A stretch of 64,000 nucleotides of DNA, taken from contig AP024878.1 of assembly GCA_024346935.1 (NCBI GenBank), positions 868,001-932,000 of the forward strand, given 5' to 3'. This DNA is from Vibrio inusitatus. GTDB lineage: Bacteria > Pseudomonadota > Gammaproteobacteria > Enterobacterales > Vibrionaceae. Made by a program: the position numbers and the translations under genes. The notes beneath the pieces are model-generated. The model had not been told where the DNA came from and ran no database searches. It was given only the letters and a program-made list of their open reading frames with translations. Below are positions 61,001-64,000 of this stretch, piece after piece. Position 1 is the first letter of the stretch, and every line of letters begins with the position of its first letter.

Positions 61001-63986
61001 AGGCAACACCCATGTTATTGCCGACAATGGTGAGTTGAACTACTCAGGTGCTTGGAACGATAGCACTGTTCTTGTAAGCGCGCTAAGCAATGATATCAAC
61101 CTTGGCGGTGATGATGATGTCACTCTAGGTCTTGGTGACAACATTGTCATTGCAGGCTTTGGCTCTGATGAGGTAACCACCAATGATGGCGATGATACAG
61201 TCATCGGTGATAACGGTCAGATAGACCTTGTTGATGGCGTTATCCGCACCATGCAAAGCACGGATGTGGACCGCTCTACTGCAGCTGCCGATACTATCCA
61301 TCTTGGCGCGGGCTCAGACCGAGTAATTGCTGGTTTGGATACCTTTACTGAGGAGCTTACCGAAACCGTAAATGGTATCGAGCTTATTACTACTATCGAG
61401 AATGATGAGATTACCTCAGATTCAGGTAACACCCATGTCATCTCCGACAATGGTGTATTGACCTACAACGCCGATGGCATCTTGGTGAACGCTATTGCCA
61501 CTGAAACCGACCGCGGTGGTGACGATGAGGTCACCCTAGGTGAAGGTGACAATGTGGTTATCGCGGGTTTCGGTGCCGATACCGTAACCACAGCGGGTGG
61601 CAGCGATATCATTATGGGTGATAACGGTGAGCTTAACTTTGATGACCAAGGAGTATTCGTTAAGGCTGAATCTATCGCAATTGACCAAGGCGGCAGTGAC
61701 ACCATTAATGCAGGTAACGGGGATAATCGCGTTATAGCAGGCTTTGGCTCTGATGAGGTAACTACGGGTTCTGGCAGTGATGTGGTTATCGGTGACAACG
61801 GTCAGATTGACTTAATCGACGGCGTGATTCGCGTAATCCAAAGCATAGATATGGATTACGCAACCACGGGTAGCGATACTATTAATGTAGGTGCTGGCTT
61901 TGATCGAGTGATTGCCGGTCTTGATAGCGACATTGTGATGTCTGATTCAGGTAATAGCCATGTTATCGCGGATAATGGTGTACTGACCTACAACGCAAAC
62001 GGCATCCTAATCAACGCGAAATCTACAGAAACTAACCTTGGTGGTGACGATAAGGTGACCCTAGGTGAAGGCGACAATGTAGTTGTTGCAGGTATGGGTT
62101 CGGATACCGTTATCACGGCCAACGGTGAAGACATTATCGTTAGTGACAATGGTGAGATAAGCTTCAATGCTACTGGCGTATTGATGCAAGTGAAATCAAC
62201 CTCACTAGAGCTTGGCGGTGATGATGTTATCGACGCAGGCAATGGTGACAATATCCTAATTGCTGGCTTTGGTAGTGATGAGATGACCACAGGCTCCGGT
62301 AATGATGTGGTGATTGGTGACAATGGTCAGATTGATGTTAAAGATGGCGTTATTCGCACTATTCAAAGTACAGACATAAATAGCGATACCACAGGTGATG
62401 ACATCATTAAGGTTGGCACTGGGTTTGATAGAGTGATAGCAGGTCTAGATAGCGACATCGTGATGTCTGATTCTGGTGATACAGAAGTGCTAGCGGATAA
62501 TGGCATCCTTAGTTACAACGGCAATGGCATCTTAACACTGGCGAGAACGACTCAAGAAGACCTAGGTGGTGATGATGAGGTCATCTTAGGGGAAGGCAAT
62601 AACGTGGTTATTGCGGGTAATGGTGCTGATGTTGTGACCACCGCAAATGGTATGGATCATATCCTTGGTGACAATGGGCAAGTATCGTATGACGATGACG
62701 GCATCATAGTGCAGGCTATGAGTACCGCCGTTGCTCAAGGTGGTGCCGATATTATCAATGCGGGTAATGGCATTAATCTTGTTTTAGGTGGCTTTGCTGG
62801 AGACCAAATTACCACGGGCGATGACAGTGATGTTGTTGTCGGTGACAATGGTGAGGTGGACTTTATAGATGGCGTTCATCGCCTGATTGTCAGTACAGAC
62901 CAAGAGAATGCGACTGGTGGCGATGACATCATTGTACTTGGTGCGGGTAATGACCACTCAATCGCTGGTGTGGGTAACGACAAGGTGAAAAATGCCTCTG
63001 GTGAAACCATTATCATTGGCGATGATGGTCGAATCGTTACCGACAGTACTGGCCGTTATATTGATGTGAAAACGGGCAATACCTCAATTGGTGGAGATGA
63101 CTTTATTGAGGGTGGTAGCGATAGAGATATCATCTTCGGTGGCTTCGGCGCCGATACACTAGATGGCGGTGCAGGCAATGATCTTATTGGTGGCGATGGT
63201 TCTCAGGTCGTGCGTGAAGACGATAGATTAGTCTTTGACGCCATAGACCTATTTATAGGTGACGATGATACTCTTATTGGTGGTGCGGGCCAAGACAGTC
63301 TGCAAGGACACTTTGGTAGCGATTCTTTCTTTGCTAGCTTTGATGAAGACATATTGGTCGGAGAATATGGTCAATTTGTCTTAGTGGAAAGCGAAACCGT
63401 TGATACCCCTGAGTTGATTATTTCACTAGCGTTAGGTCAATTGGACTTTATTCGTTTATCGCAGCAAGGGCTATTTAGTGGCTATGCTGACCAGTTGTAT
63501 GTTGAGTCTGATTTAGCTGAAACCGCACGAACGCGCTCAGCTGCTGCCCCTGTTGAGTTTACGACAGAGGCTGAACAAGCATTTGATAACCTAATTGCTG
63601 TCATCGCAGAAGCTGGTTCTGGTGGCTCTAGTGGTCAGGTTCAAGTACAAACTGTTCCTGTTGAAGGAGAGCCATTAGAGCAAATCGAAGAGACGACTCA
63701 ACCTGAGGCTGAGCAAGTACCTGAAGCTGACCAAGTGCCTAAAGAAGAACAAATCAGTGACAATGATGTTGAGCAAGTACCTGCTGAATTAGCGGTACAA
63801 GAGTGCTTAGAACAAGACAATGAATGTCTTCCTGAGGTAGATATGCGAGTCGATAGCAAGGAAAGTGAAGGTATTGATGTTGAAGCTGCAATTGCAGGGC
63901 TTGGTGGTTGGATGGTGATGCGAGCAGATAAGAAGACAGCAAGGTCCTCAAGTCTTAAAACCAATAGAGAGAATGTGTCCTTGTAA
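40071..63986 (+). CDS. giant LEPR-xLL / RTX repeat surface or secreted protein, 7,971 residues
   Basis: One uninterrupted frame of 23.9 kb, with aaaagg 7 nt before the ATG and the stop at 63984. Order: basic N-terminus; LEPRILL at 52-58, a motif marking N-termini of very large repeat proteins; RTX-like acidic repeats (about 110-1080, nonapeptides near 394-427); filamentous-haemagglutinin-like strands with a VYKYLG module (about 1605-1670); Gly/Ala-rich super-repeats (about 2350-3560); more beta-helix with non-repeat inserts (about 3950-5740); three Calx-beta-like modules (about 6165-6505); acidic GDNG repeats (about 6960-7720); a Pro/Glu-rich linker; Cys7912 and Cys7919; and a short hydrophobic GLGGWMVM before a basic tail. 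It is likely an adhesin or surface filament stabilised by calcium. TolC and SapC genes precede it. The export machinery is not in the window. Confidence 0.93.
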   Translation: MNTPLGASKSSKKEMSAKPRLSNLMTEINHAMKTSKWRLSPAQNNTFAIEQLEPRILLSADPLAALVADSNDVTLQVVEKAPNEQYIQLIDNNDSSVLGEREIESIGDASVITVTGTDGDDTLTVDQSFLDLGEQNFIVQFDGGEGSDTVAVGSDVTTSNWQINGDNEGNLGDNGTVEFLNTEAIEATQSDDSIHVLAAINSSYNWEITDEGEGNLSTLENLNDGGLLDSVSATTITFKGFDELGGSGSDYLDYSQYSEGVSVDLENEAVTGFDSVTGMTTLIGSDYADSFVGDTNHNLFVVGFGDSVHGFGGFDTVLFKESAAGGVDIKLELDSVNDDIDYVYQGGTWDGSIFTETQDQTVTLVDVSLLAAEGGSGDNYFDFSASELDVHLLGGDGADELLGGIGDDVFIGGAGSDSIDGGDGSDEVIAVRAADFVMDGNVIKVNDDENDTLTDMEAVYLKAQANEDDVDGYTLDASLSGDYDITLEGSELDDVITASNYGDTLIGLGGTDTITAGMGVDTLKESFEGRATVAVNGINYDLNLSQGLNEVINITLPVVTSGSGYTITFDINSENFVTDELAWDATARDISRAFEQTLDLNYGQLIVTATDDGWDVEFAGLYSGQPMIGLISASNDVSALLSQAGTEVLDSLVGFDSSDYLDLEGGVGADDVDLSAFDGNSKISTFQGSDSIKGAQGINIIDAGAGDDFISVSGETNDIVEGGEGEDTLIADMSGNTGVGHSFDLDNDELTTDLAIINLLGIESAELIGSDSDDNFDATDFIGLSETTDMQLVDGWADLDEFFLSFTLDDDSTILEVDTQSAQTLDELIGLINLADDRESGAMFALFDQDTASLSISGISAFGVASLDTSILSVLGLDGQSVSNSVVTGLGMSLLASVQLTTQRGNEGSDTFLGSEGIDFFAIDDDDASVDGNGGYDTVAASTTATHTQVDVADGSLTWKGDMETDKSVTLTDIERSEITASAGATLLDASAATIDATLDAADTNVELKGGEGINEFRINVAGRADTDTVNVTVSDTAASNDVVFYGGGETFNIDHFDYASITGANYSFVTEAGGDLTIDSNVSVVGQSIKFDAGGTITIKADVNTDDADTAGNIGFYARHIVVEDGVSISAKGLTLQQSGDIDLVASDSRNKIKGLGFYNYDDVSASITIGAATIEGRDINIIAFAETNPDSPVNYGGDSLESDELSIKDFKAELENFALFFGYSRSKVDTTITIDESAIIKGDDVVIESRSIARVKSEPLAILFSVSIGSIRSDANVEMHGTVIAQGDVLISSKVENYMKVASEPRYGFKGFAFSVAVGILESDSTTLVSDSATIIGEGDLEVSAYTSDFTYVGALSDAGDKGKLAASVAVHIEHGDTNATLAGDIIIAGDVDVNAEQKQGRVDGVWGTEVSAIVDRVPSVLDNFKDKYKQKAADKLASKGMPEFITKRVAPSDRLKPTKFTLGIAFGYADDTNNANAYIGLTDKSSDIQVGGSLDQNASVQSRQLTSVTSVSSTVSQTSQLSGSTGTKSEFNQVPFGGAVSVMVADMDNNANALVQGNTQLDVLDKLSIDSETENLTGLISPDTTFKYVKPDFVQPGEIDTDYTVNPGDLVGFHYKDYDWKQTEAQQPDIGILGAVYKYLGDEAETLRLSETDFSDPFKWELLGDKVTSLPSQLLGGDSDLYLIDNTVKSEAAGAKVSIGLNFSYLNVTQNANAKVLGTVQVNQRTALENTFDEVSDKEYHDIVDTFLGGLAPGSRDVSVTSNTVNQQVDYVGLLTATNSNIPILKTIYEKAGQSEALNGAGVSVYINSVTLNSNAIIEDGALVYADDLTVDADSNVFAINLGYSAGYGKGTLGLSGLFINNIVESNANARIESGVDLDIGTRITNTPGTERLAVTADNRVDIITIAGGGASGGAIGVGASSIVNIIDKVTKAEIGTKDANARSGDIDVNGDVKVQAKSDGFVIGSAISAAWATGKVAPSGGDTPKTNNSAYGISVSGAFIFNIADHTTSASIYNLNSLNADAVTLDAEDRSGVYAFPIAYSSSEAQKFALAAAGIGLRNDVDVDIDAGISGINSLNLNSLSITALNNTTVVTASVSAALSGVGDTPAGSNTTSIALTGNVSVNNVTNDVDAFLSGISAGSITGKDSQNFAVDIEAKDTSKIYAVALGVAYAGSGTVGVTYAENNIESDIDAVISNSDIDVATGKVRHQANSDANILSVAIGAGVSKDTSSNFDTSVGVSVAAAVSYNKVRMNTRSKVIDSTITLPSHDLDTARMDVKAHNESDIIAVVVAPSIGLQSGSNTTITLSGSGASVENEVYGDTIAQIDGSTIDQATTVNAKSNADNGVFVKADADGDISATVVSASIAWAGATSGTGVSGGIGVALAENYIGDDNGTANAISAIITDSSIDISGDVDTYAESKQEITANVIAASVAIGTSTDGVAVGLSGVGSDAKNSIMIDTTSGITAVEANHVVKADNISVEAKDTSSITSAVVGASIAGTFSASSGSVALSIGVALAENDIDNDTVALIDNVDIGASDDRVGNISLIATTNGTITATSVATSFALGWGSGSITASGAGANAVNSITGETSASIANSQAYSSGSVTVSATNTSKVNAEVAAVSIAGAGGTDGGLGVSIGGAETKNNIGNSGNRLGVTASVIDSGIDTTGDISVTSTADLDIDAGVGAGSAAIAAAGSGVGIAASGAGAGGYNEIYSNVDAYIDNSSNQTIKGSSLTLSASNISDIDADVGAATIAAGFGSGGAVAITVGVALARNDVDNNTRAYVAGADVELGSGALDIDASTDNTINSLSVAASLGVAFGSGGGIAVSGAGANSINSIGGDTLAYLDDADVESAGNVSVDAENISDITATVAAVSVSGGGGSGGGVGVSIGASVSENEIGTSDDNLRVASYIQDSTVEATGDLTLIANGQMTIFAGVGAGGMAVAGGSGGGLAGAGSGVVTTNDVYALIESYIDNSGDSNAIIEAASISITATSQSSIEAELGSASLGIAGGAGGGGTLTIGISIAENIVEVDTSAYIKGANQVDSLGAISVSATATNDIDATSVAATASFAAGAGGGVAISGAGAEAVNSISGVTQSYIESSQIDSANKVDVTASDTSDIDATVVAVAVSGAGGAGGGIGVAIGAALATNNIGSSGNRQAVRAYVKNSGITSTGALNLDADGNMTVFSGVGAGSMAVSGGAGGGLSGAGAGVNTTNKIYADVEAYIDNSSASNKVIDTASVTVDADNTTSITAEAGAASLAAAFGAGGGVSLSIGVALARNTVDANTFAYITDVGELNSSDISVSATTYNTIKATSVAASIAAAGGVGGGVSISGAGAETSNYIYGETQAYIANSTLGASNDKVGAVDVKADNTSKIEATVAAVSAAGAGGAGGGIGVSLGGSVAVNEIGEDSDRVVVKSYIDNSQVHASGALEVDSTLDMTIDAGVGAGSAAVVAGAAGIAVSGAAVRVENYAYADVDSYIEDSSQVTASDISVTSSSSSDIDATAATASLAASFAGGVSVSIGATRVINTVDIDLNSDVRNSTLDTTGDFTLTASSTDDVYTMGVATSVSLGLGFSGAGVFVESEVIGDIGVSMVDSDIEAAGDGSVKALASAKQKSEAYGISGGFISAGVVFADSDTDVDTLVTMSATDYVGGDLTMVAKATEDNYVLAVAGSGGVLAGAGVAADTSSTSTTKVSVDDESSITLGENSGDGVLDVKAEHITRFDARVVAASGGLLSGSGAEINHDITADVNVILGDGSSNSDYLEISASDINVDAINRAQKDQDGRIDVVAVGLASAAGADSITTLDMATTIDVGDDAELTSWGLGYTDGIALNSLNDLDITEKVVLNASGALAGTGATMKIKDDELLAKVRVGKNAILVSEGDIQIAARGQGEVVGTVEADSSGAISVSVTNANVNITPVNTVLIDQGADLTTYGDMNISAGTDTDFNRDDYKVHSLIDSFSDSVIPIDDAGASATLSQTNNITIASGSHVKTARQMNLHAERFGFADMDAQTKTVNWASALGGTAELGGDVTIGTTGTVSNAGTLETGIRRNQSIEFVSLNDDGSVDEVNKTDGISFSTSIEALSSSLFDDLEYAEEQLSIFNDGKSSDSDIEAFYKSEINRLRELMVEKGLMDVDGDGEYYAITLNIPVITINDIHAEAGRIDIRSGDYEDTGTVLSPGDASVTILNHTLASLVVNDISIPQENGGVFLNGERQDVGSEDDPVISIVNDVDLDLALIELNDRVDTQDNNSVLTWPSITLSGDIANRSGKLELKSLSGEGSSTLGKGDINIYGDIDVKDQVVMTGGSTVISLPPGSTYSVDGSEYAKWNSAIGNNGLEEASLAEINSLINRSITGPSIYADNISITSEYININGKIQSGKESFTLNITQDMEDTIDELRANGATGLVRLDVGSEDFSVFYDATNDQIVVGDMRVSGGYIELEGHILNTNTNSEIELLGGYAEIDVINNTDLDVKIMGLDASQRGKGTLIIRDKAKGTSDNPVEVIYTKDASGVTVTTNGVETTGSDDMTYDPREGWRYSWTMGQETFERRYTTEGTSSWLGIDAFAKDPKDVTFDGEPEIVGDPTLRGEGAYFEFDEGGETYIFSELDDPIVLDNETSLVRKWTKSTWWGKKTYYAKFVEESKVRYESTHSIRADYGVAITFTGLEAGSIDITSENGGSVIVQGSISNTEGTTTITTDADIITKSTGTVGGMDIVLDAKTIGGEVQTNVDGSIESASNALRTNLTNNGGGGITAITNGGRINIVETDGSLVVKSITSATSRQLTNDTGGKVYLSAVGGIEAESGTAGVVRGGQIYINSEAHVGTNSQALAIDSGVKNTDSVTVLAVNDIYLSEIDGDFLAKEITSTSGDVTITASKGSLIDANNSTARDERTYEDLSTGLWENLGLIGGSDAANAKIQNVVDAYMSAREMEYSTYWNIRNGQFDGDYIADEEVDLSVDEEAYYREVYETIGTEDGLTGSALETFIDDAIQTLVNKRTAEYHALHATYGGQAYDDEYEYVLTQDETDSLTASVHVWTEDELTNLISGSLLKPITNTQATIEEANISAGGDITIVTQDDIGSAVGSVEIDLDGDYSDDERVQLAAAERNDVYFLFTERTQNVVVDVVESDSGDQLVRSSGNWVSDGFVAGMQIRIAGDSANANDEGSFYEIAAVTSDTITLTSTALSVEFAVTMDVAAISSTPDLTTLVNTDDDEWTSLGLTQDGFVSLGSQVYQVNRVAGLVVDLEEVDPSIASLVIALNSNDYRTASVNKVVIDQREDIDVLVTGSINATATGNVYLGSEQSMQVDSVSGDNVRIKSKQDLTDGSGSGASVTAGSTLILEAGSGAIGSANNRFTIDLAADATLTARAEGDIFITEINSDINVATIFSSGGTVDLLAVNGSIVDSFDHDYENIRAVDVVLTTNAGSVGAIGNLLDINLTGGLLTANAQNDIRVNETEGNLDVDHVESAQGNVELAAHLAILDGVVDDPSEIADIVGASISLTSRLDTVGQVGNDIEVDSGSTEGENLTVSSFNNTHLTETVGDLYLNTIQTGAAAIAFIAAPAGRILNDSASGNNVIAGKTYLFASLDIGSADKALATQVGNIQGQSTTGSTYILNTGALNVGGVVDGISSGFEAGGEINLVTQSPLTVDQNIIAIGNINLKSKDNSVNDDITIVSGVTLETDANININSGDGFTLESGATLDADKDVNIQIDSGQTGDQDTMGSTLDIQGRMVAGGDINLTGNTDDDSFVIQGDMNATNINIDAGEGNDQLLIDAQSLIGDTYVSMGAGDDEITVNQLHTRADKLVLDGEAGTDSYIINRTGSDADYIIDIEDSGAGNDGADVVSLNGLASADTFLVRANFVAALHDDGNGGYGNTVERINYDGNINARFIINGLEGEDSFYSDDTGTIFTLDGGADNDTFQVGQLFGSDRVGPFVADGDEIETTETTLGFLSNGNSLPMVIYGGDGEDSIKVYSNKAVTKLYGEAGDDSFVVRAFLLADSGLTNNSVDVELFGGEGADTIEYSINAALKIDGGAGSDKVVVLGTEGDDNFMITEDGIFGAGLNIGYQGIEFAEVDGLEGDDTFYVLSTNADVETTIIGGLGADVFNVASDVTKPIVSYSVEGRSSFINHSVFSDDEAYNGIFVEGVSLNVASQDNGAVAISNQSVTVDEDGMTDSYELSLSVDEPNVATVAYVTVSAARASSSDKDNTNGQAASILVSTDNINFYESLVVTYESGSNWQDTTQIYVKAIDDSAMEGVRDYVISHSVSSDNPDFDGLDIANVEVNVFDNDQADIIVLPQGGDQLTEGGASATFDVRLATQPEVGETVTVSIAEMLGAGGSAQLEFSTDELTFDHTNWDQVKTFSVNALDDLDVENLYQGSVKLTASSDLDDSDYNQVDDAEQILFVTDNDSGAVIVTQTDGSTLVSQAQDDDYSLVLSKAPTAPVTVNLLNDGQTLFSSEDPRFSADDNTVTFDSTNWDQPIIITLSVNEEYQEQDAQPVQNPPLQPHILTGIQGKLIIEGGVPQGKARALSLAIMLPSETDTDLPVKNIEVSEVLQTDVLNVFNDGSQENNSGVLNDISLTGLGMGEGIEYKDIEVVELLLGQGDDNVTITDTAADVITVVHGGGGSDTLTVTGSDADGVLILFGDTGQNGFAYNATSDEKTDKAREFNNPGADIINASGAGGSVTIFGGQGNDAITGSEYGDHIAGGSGNDTINGLGGDDHLYGDAGFNIDVSTRLDLSTQILTVVNIADGVNDNLETSDPLTTGSDTINAGIGDDIVIADKGVINQLDGVNRILSTSLNDVTEVSNVGFTNGGGDTITGSAGNDILFGGQASDSIYGGNGPEGTDIAGNDSDIILGDMGNILIDTGVVTLITTSDTNTGNTDTIYGDEGDDIILAGAGGDYVESGSGNDWVLGDFGEVDLRNNAIALKTEQGDSNASGNDEIHLGSGNDSMLGGLGSDTITSDSGNTHVIADNGELNYSGAWNDSTVLVSALSNDINLGGDDDVTLGLGDNIVIAGFGSDEVTTNDGDDTVIGDNGQIDLVDGVIRTMQSTDVDRSTAAADTIHLGAGSDRVIAGLDTFTEELTETVNGIELITTIENDEITSDSGNTHVISDNGVLTYNADGILVNAIATETDRGGDDEVTLGEGDNVVIAGFGADTVTTAGGSDIIMGDNGELNFDDQGVFVKAESIAIDQGGSDTINAGNGDNRVIAGFGSDEVTTGSGSDVVIGDNGQIDLIDGVIRVIQSIDMDYATTGSDTINVGAGFDRVIAGLDSDIVMSDSGNSHVIADNGVLTYNANGILINAKSTETNLGGDDKVTLGEGDNVVVAGMGSDTVITANGEDIIVSDNGEISFNATGVLMQVKSTSLELGGDDVIDAGNGDNILIAGFGSDEMTTGSGNDVVIGDNGQIDVKDGVIRTIQSTDINSDTTGDDIIKVGTGFDRVIAGLDSDIVMSDSGDTEVLADNGILSYNGNGILTLARTTQEDLGGDDEVILGEGNNVVIAGNGADVVTTANGMDHILGDNGQVSYDDDGIIVQAMSTAVAQGGADIINAGNGINLVLGGFAGDQITTGDDSDVVVGDNGEVDFIDGVHRLIVSTDQENATGGDDIIVLGAGNDHSIAGVGNDKVKNASGETIIIGDDGRIVTDSTGRYIDVKTGNTSIGGDDFIEGGSDRDIIFGGFGADTLDGGAGNDLIGGDGSQVVREDDRLVFDAIDLFIGDDDTLIGGAGQDSLQGHFGSDSFFASFDEDILVGEYGQFVLVESETVDTPELIISLALGQLDFIRLSQQGLFSGYADQLYVESDLAETARTRSAAAPVEFTTEAEQAFDNLIAVIAEAGSGGSSGQVQVQTVPVEGEPLEQIEETTQPEAEQVPEADQVPKEEQISDNDVEQVPAELAVQECLEQDNECLPEVDMRVDSKESEGIDVEAAIAGLGGWMVMRADKKTARSSSLKTNRENVSL
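40224..40244 (+). other. LEPR-xLL motif in the giant protein
   Basis: Codons for LEPRILL (residues 52-58), followed by SADP. The motif defines a short N-terminal domain shared by otherwise dissimilar giant repeat proteins and is presumed to act in sorting or processing. No experiment known to me fixes its role. Confidence 0.85.
41251..41352 (+). repeat. RTX calcium-binding nonapeptides (N-terminal cluster)
   Basis: Four consecutive GGxGxDxxx-type units: GGDGADELL, GGIGDDVFI, GGAGSDSID and GGDGSDEV, the parallel beta-roll calcium site pattern. Confidence 0.85.
44890..45090 (+). other. non-repeat module with VYKYLG motif inside the giant protein
   Basis: A segment rich in aromatic residues (NPGDLVGFHYKDYDW, then GAVYKYLGDEAETLRL and SDPFKWELL) interrupts the beta-strand repeats. 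Similar Y-x-Y-x-G / W-x-x-L modules occur in other very large filamentous repeat proteins as I recall. Function unknown. Confidence 0.5.
47127..50750 (+). repeat. Gly/Ala-rich super-repeat array, about 253-257 residues per unit
   Basis: The conserved AGVGAGS-like position recurs at 47355, 48126, 48885, 49647 and 50418, i.e. spacings of 771, 759, 762 and 771 bp (257, 253, 254 and 257 codons). Each unit contains four sub-repeats of 60-67 residues. In the unit after 48126 the sub-repeat anchors are 48318, 48504 and 48684. Each sub-repeat has a strand, a GAGGxGGG loop, a second strand and a Y-I-x-N-S-type end. Confidence 0.85.
54720..55270 (+). other. charged, helix-prone insert within the beta-helix part
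   Basis: Encodes a stretch rich in Tyr, Glu, Asp and Arg (NVVDAYMSAREMEYSTYW, DEEAYYREVYETIG, NKRTAEYHALHATYGG and YDDEYEYVLTQDE) with little Gly/Asn repeat character. It is probably a folded alpha-containing domain projecting from the filament. No family recognised with certainty. Confidence 0.55.
58567..59580 (+). repeat. three Calx-beta-like modules
   Basis: Three successive modules of about 115-135 residues each show an opening V-x-V/D-x-E or TEGG strand, a V-x-V-T/S-V strand pair, an NWxQ/NWxD near the middle followed by K/I-x-x-x-V-x-A-x-D-D, and a closing DND. This resembles calcium-binding Calx-beta domains of adhesins. Confidence 0.7.
60950..63220 (+). repeat. C-terminal acidic repeat array, 175-residue unit of three 58-59-residue sub-repeats
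   Basis: The GEGDN/GEGNN position recurs at 61539, 62064 and 62589, exactly 525 bp (175 codons) apart twice. Inside the unit the equivalent positions are 61713 and 61890 (58 and 59 codons). Each sub-repeat carries RTX-like G-x-G-x-D turns and a GDNG or ADNG motif. The preceding unit (anchor 61128) is only 411 bp long, lacking one sub-repeat and holding an insertion. The last unit degenerates into classical nonapeptides near 63110-63200. Confidence 0.85.
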
Positions 63987-64000
63987 CAACTTCTGTGGAC

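Noticed and set aside
40157..63964. Many open frames of 60-158 codons antisense or out of frame to the giant gene
   Set aside because: They follow from the biased, repetitive codons of the giant gene, have low-complexity Ser/Pro-rich translations and no ribosome sites.

Overview
The window reads as chromosomal DNA of a marine gammaproteobacterium of the Vibrionaceae, most likely Vibrio. The core gene order (argS/yecM, purU, yoaA-tsaB-slp-hydrolase-fadD-rnd, minCDE, ycgL, a MltB-type transglycosylase, folD, tRNA-Arg) and the protein sequences support this. The assignment comes from recognising sequences and gene order, not from a database search.

Layout. (1) 1-9.6 kb, accessory: the 3' part of a serine hydrolase of the 6-aminohexanoate-dimer hydrolase type; a thiamine-diphosphate 2-oxo acid decarboxylase followed by a nitrilase-fold protein that has lost its catalytic cysteine; a LysR regulator; an exported DHH-type pyrophosphatase; a DUF1254/DUF1214 exported protein; an acyltransferase-3 membrane protein. 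(2) 9.9-25.1 kb, conserved housekeeping: translation (argS, tsaB, tRNA-Arg-UCU), folate and one-carbon metabolism (purU, folD), DNA repair (yoaA), fatty acid activation (fadD), RNA processing (rnd), division-site placement (minC, minD, minE) and wall or envelope proteins. (3) 25.1-32.8 kb, an AT-rich accessory block starting directly after the tRNA and an insertion-sequence scrap: an Ntn amide hydrolase (choloylglycine hydrolase/penicillin V acylase family), two related 14-helix MFS exporters, an outer membrane barrel, an Lrp regulator and a LysR regulator. The outer membrane protein and the hydrolase diverge from a large nested dyad. (4) 32.9-37.0 kb: a CAP-domain lipoprotein and a large GH3 beta-glucosidase lipoprotein with LacI-like operator symmetry upstream. 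(5) 37.6-64 kb: a TolC-type outer membrane channel, a SapC-family protein and one complete 7,971-codon gene for a giant, acidic LEPR-xLL/RTX repeat protein that fills 37% of the window.

How the parts may work together. The hydrolase block looks like a unit for cleaving an amide-linked amphiphile (bile-salt-like, acyl-homoserine-lactone-like or penicillin-like) and exporting the substrate or products under two regulators. The last block looks like a surface or secretion system: TolC as outer membrane exit, SapC as an accessory factor and the giant protein as cargo. The expected ABC transporter and membrane-fusion protein are not in the window. The giant protein has two nested tandem-repeat systems (units of 253-257 and of 175 residues), and I found only two cysteines in it, both close to the C-terminus.
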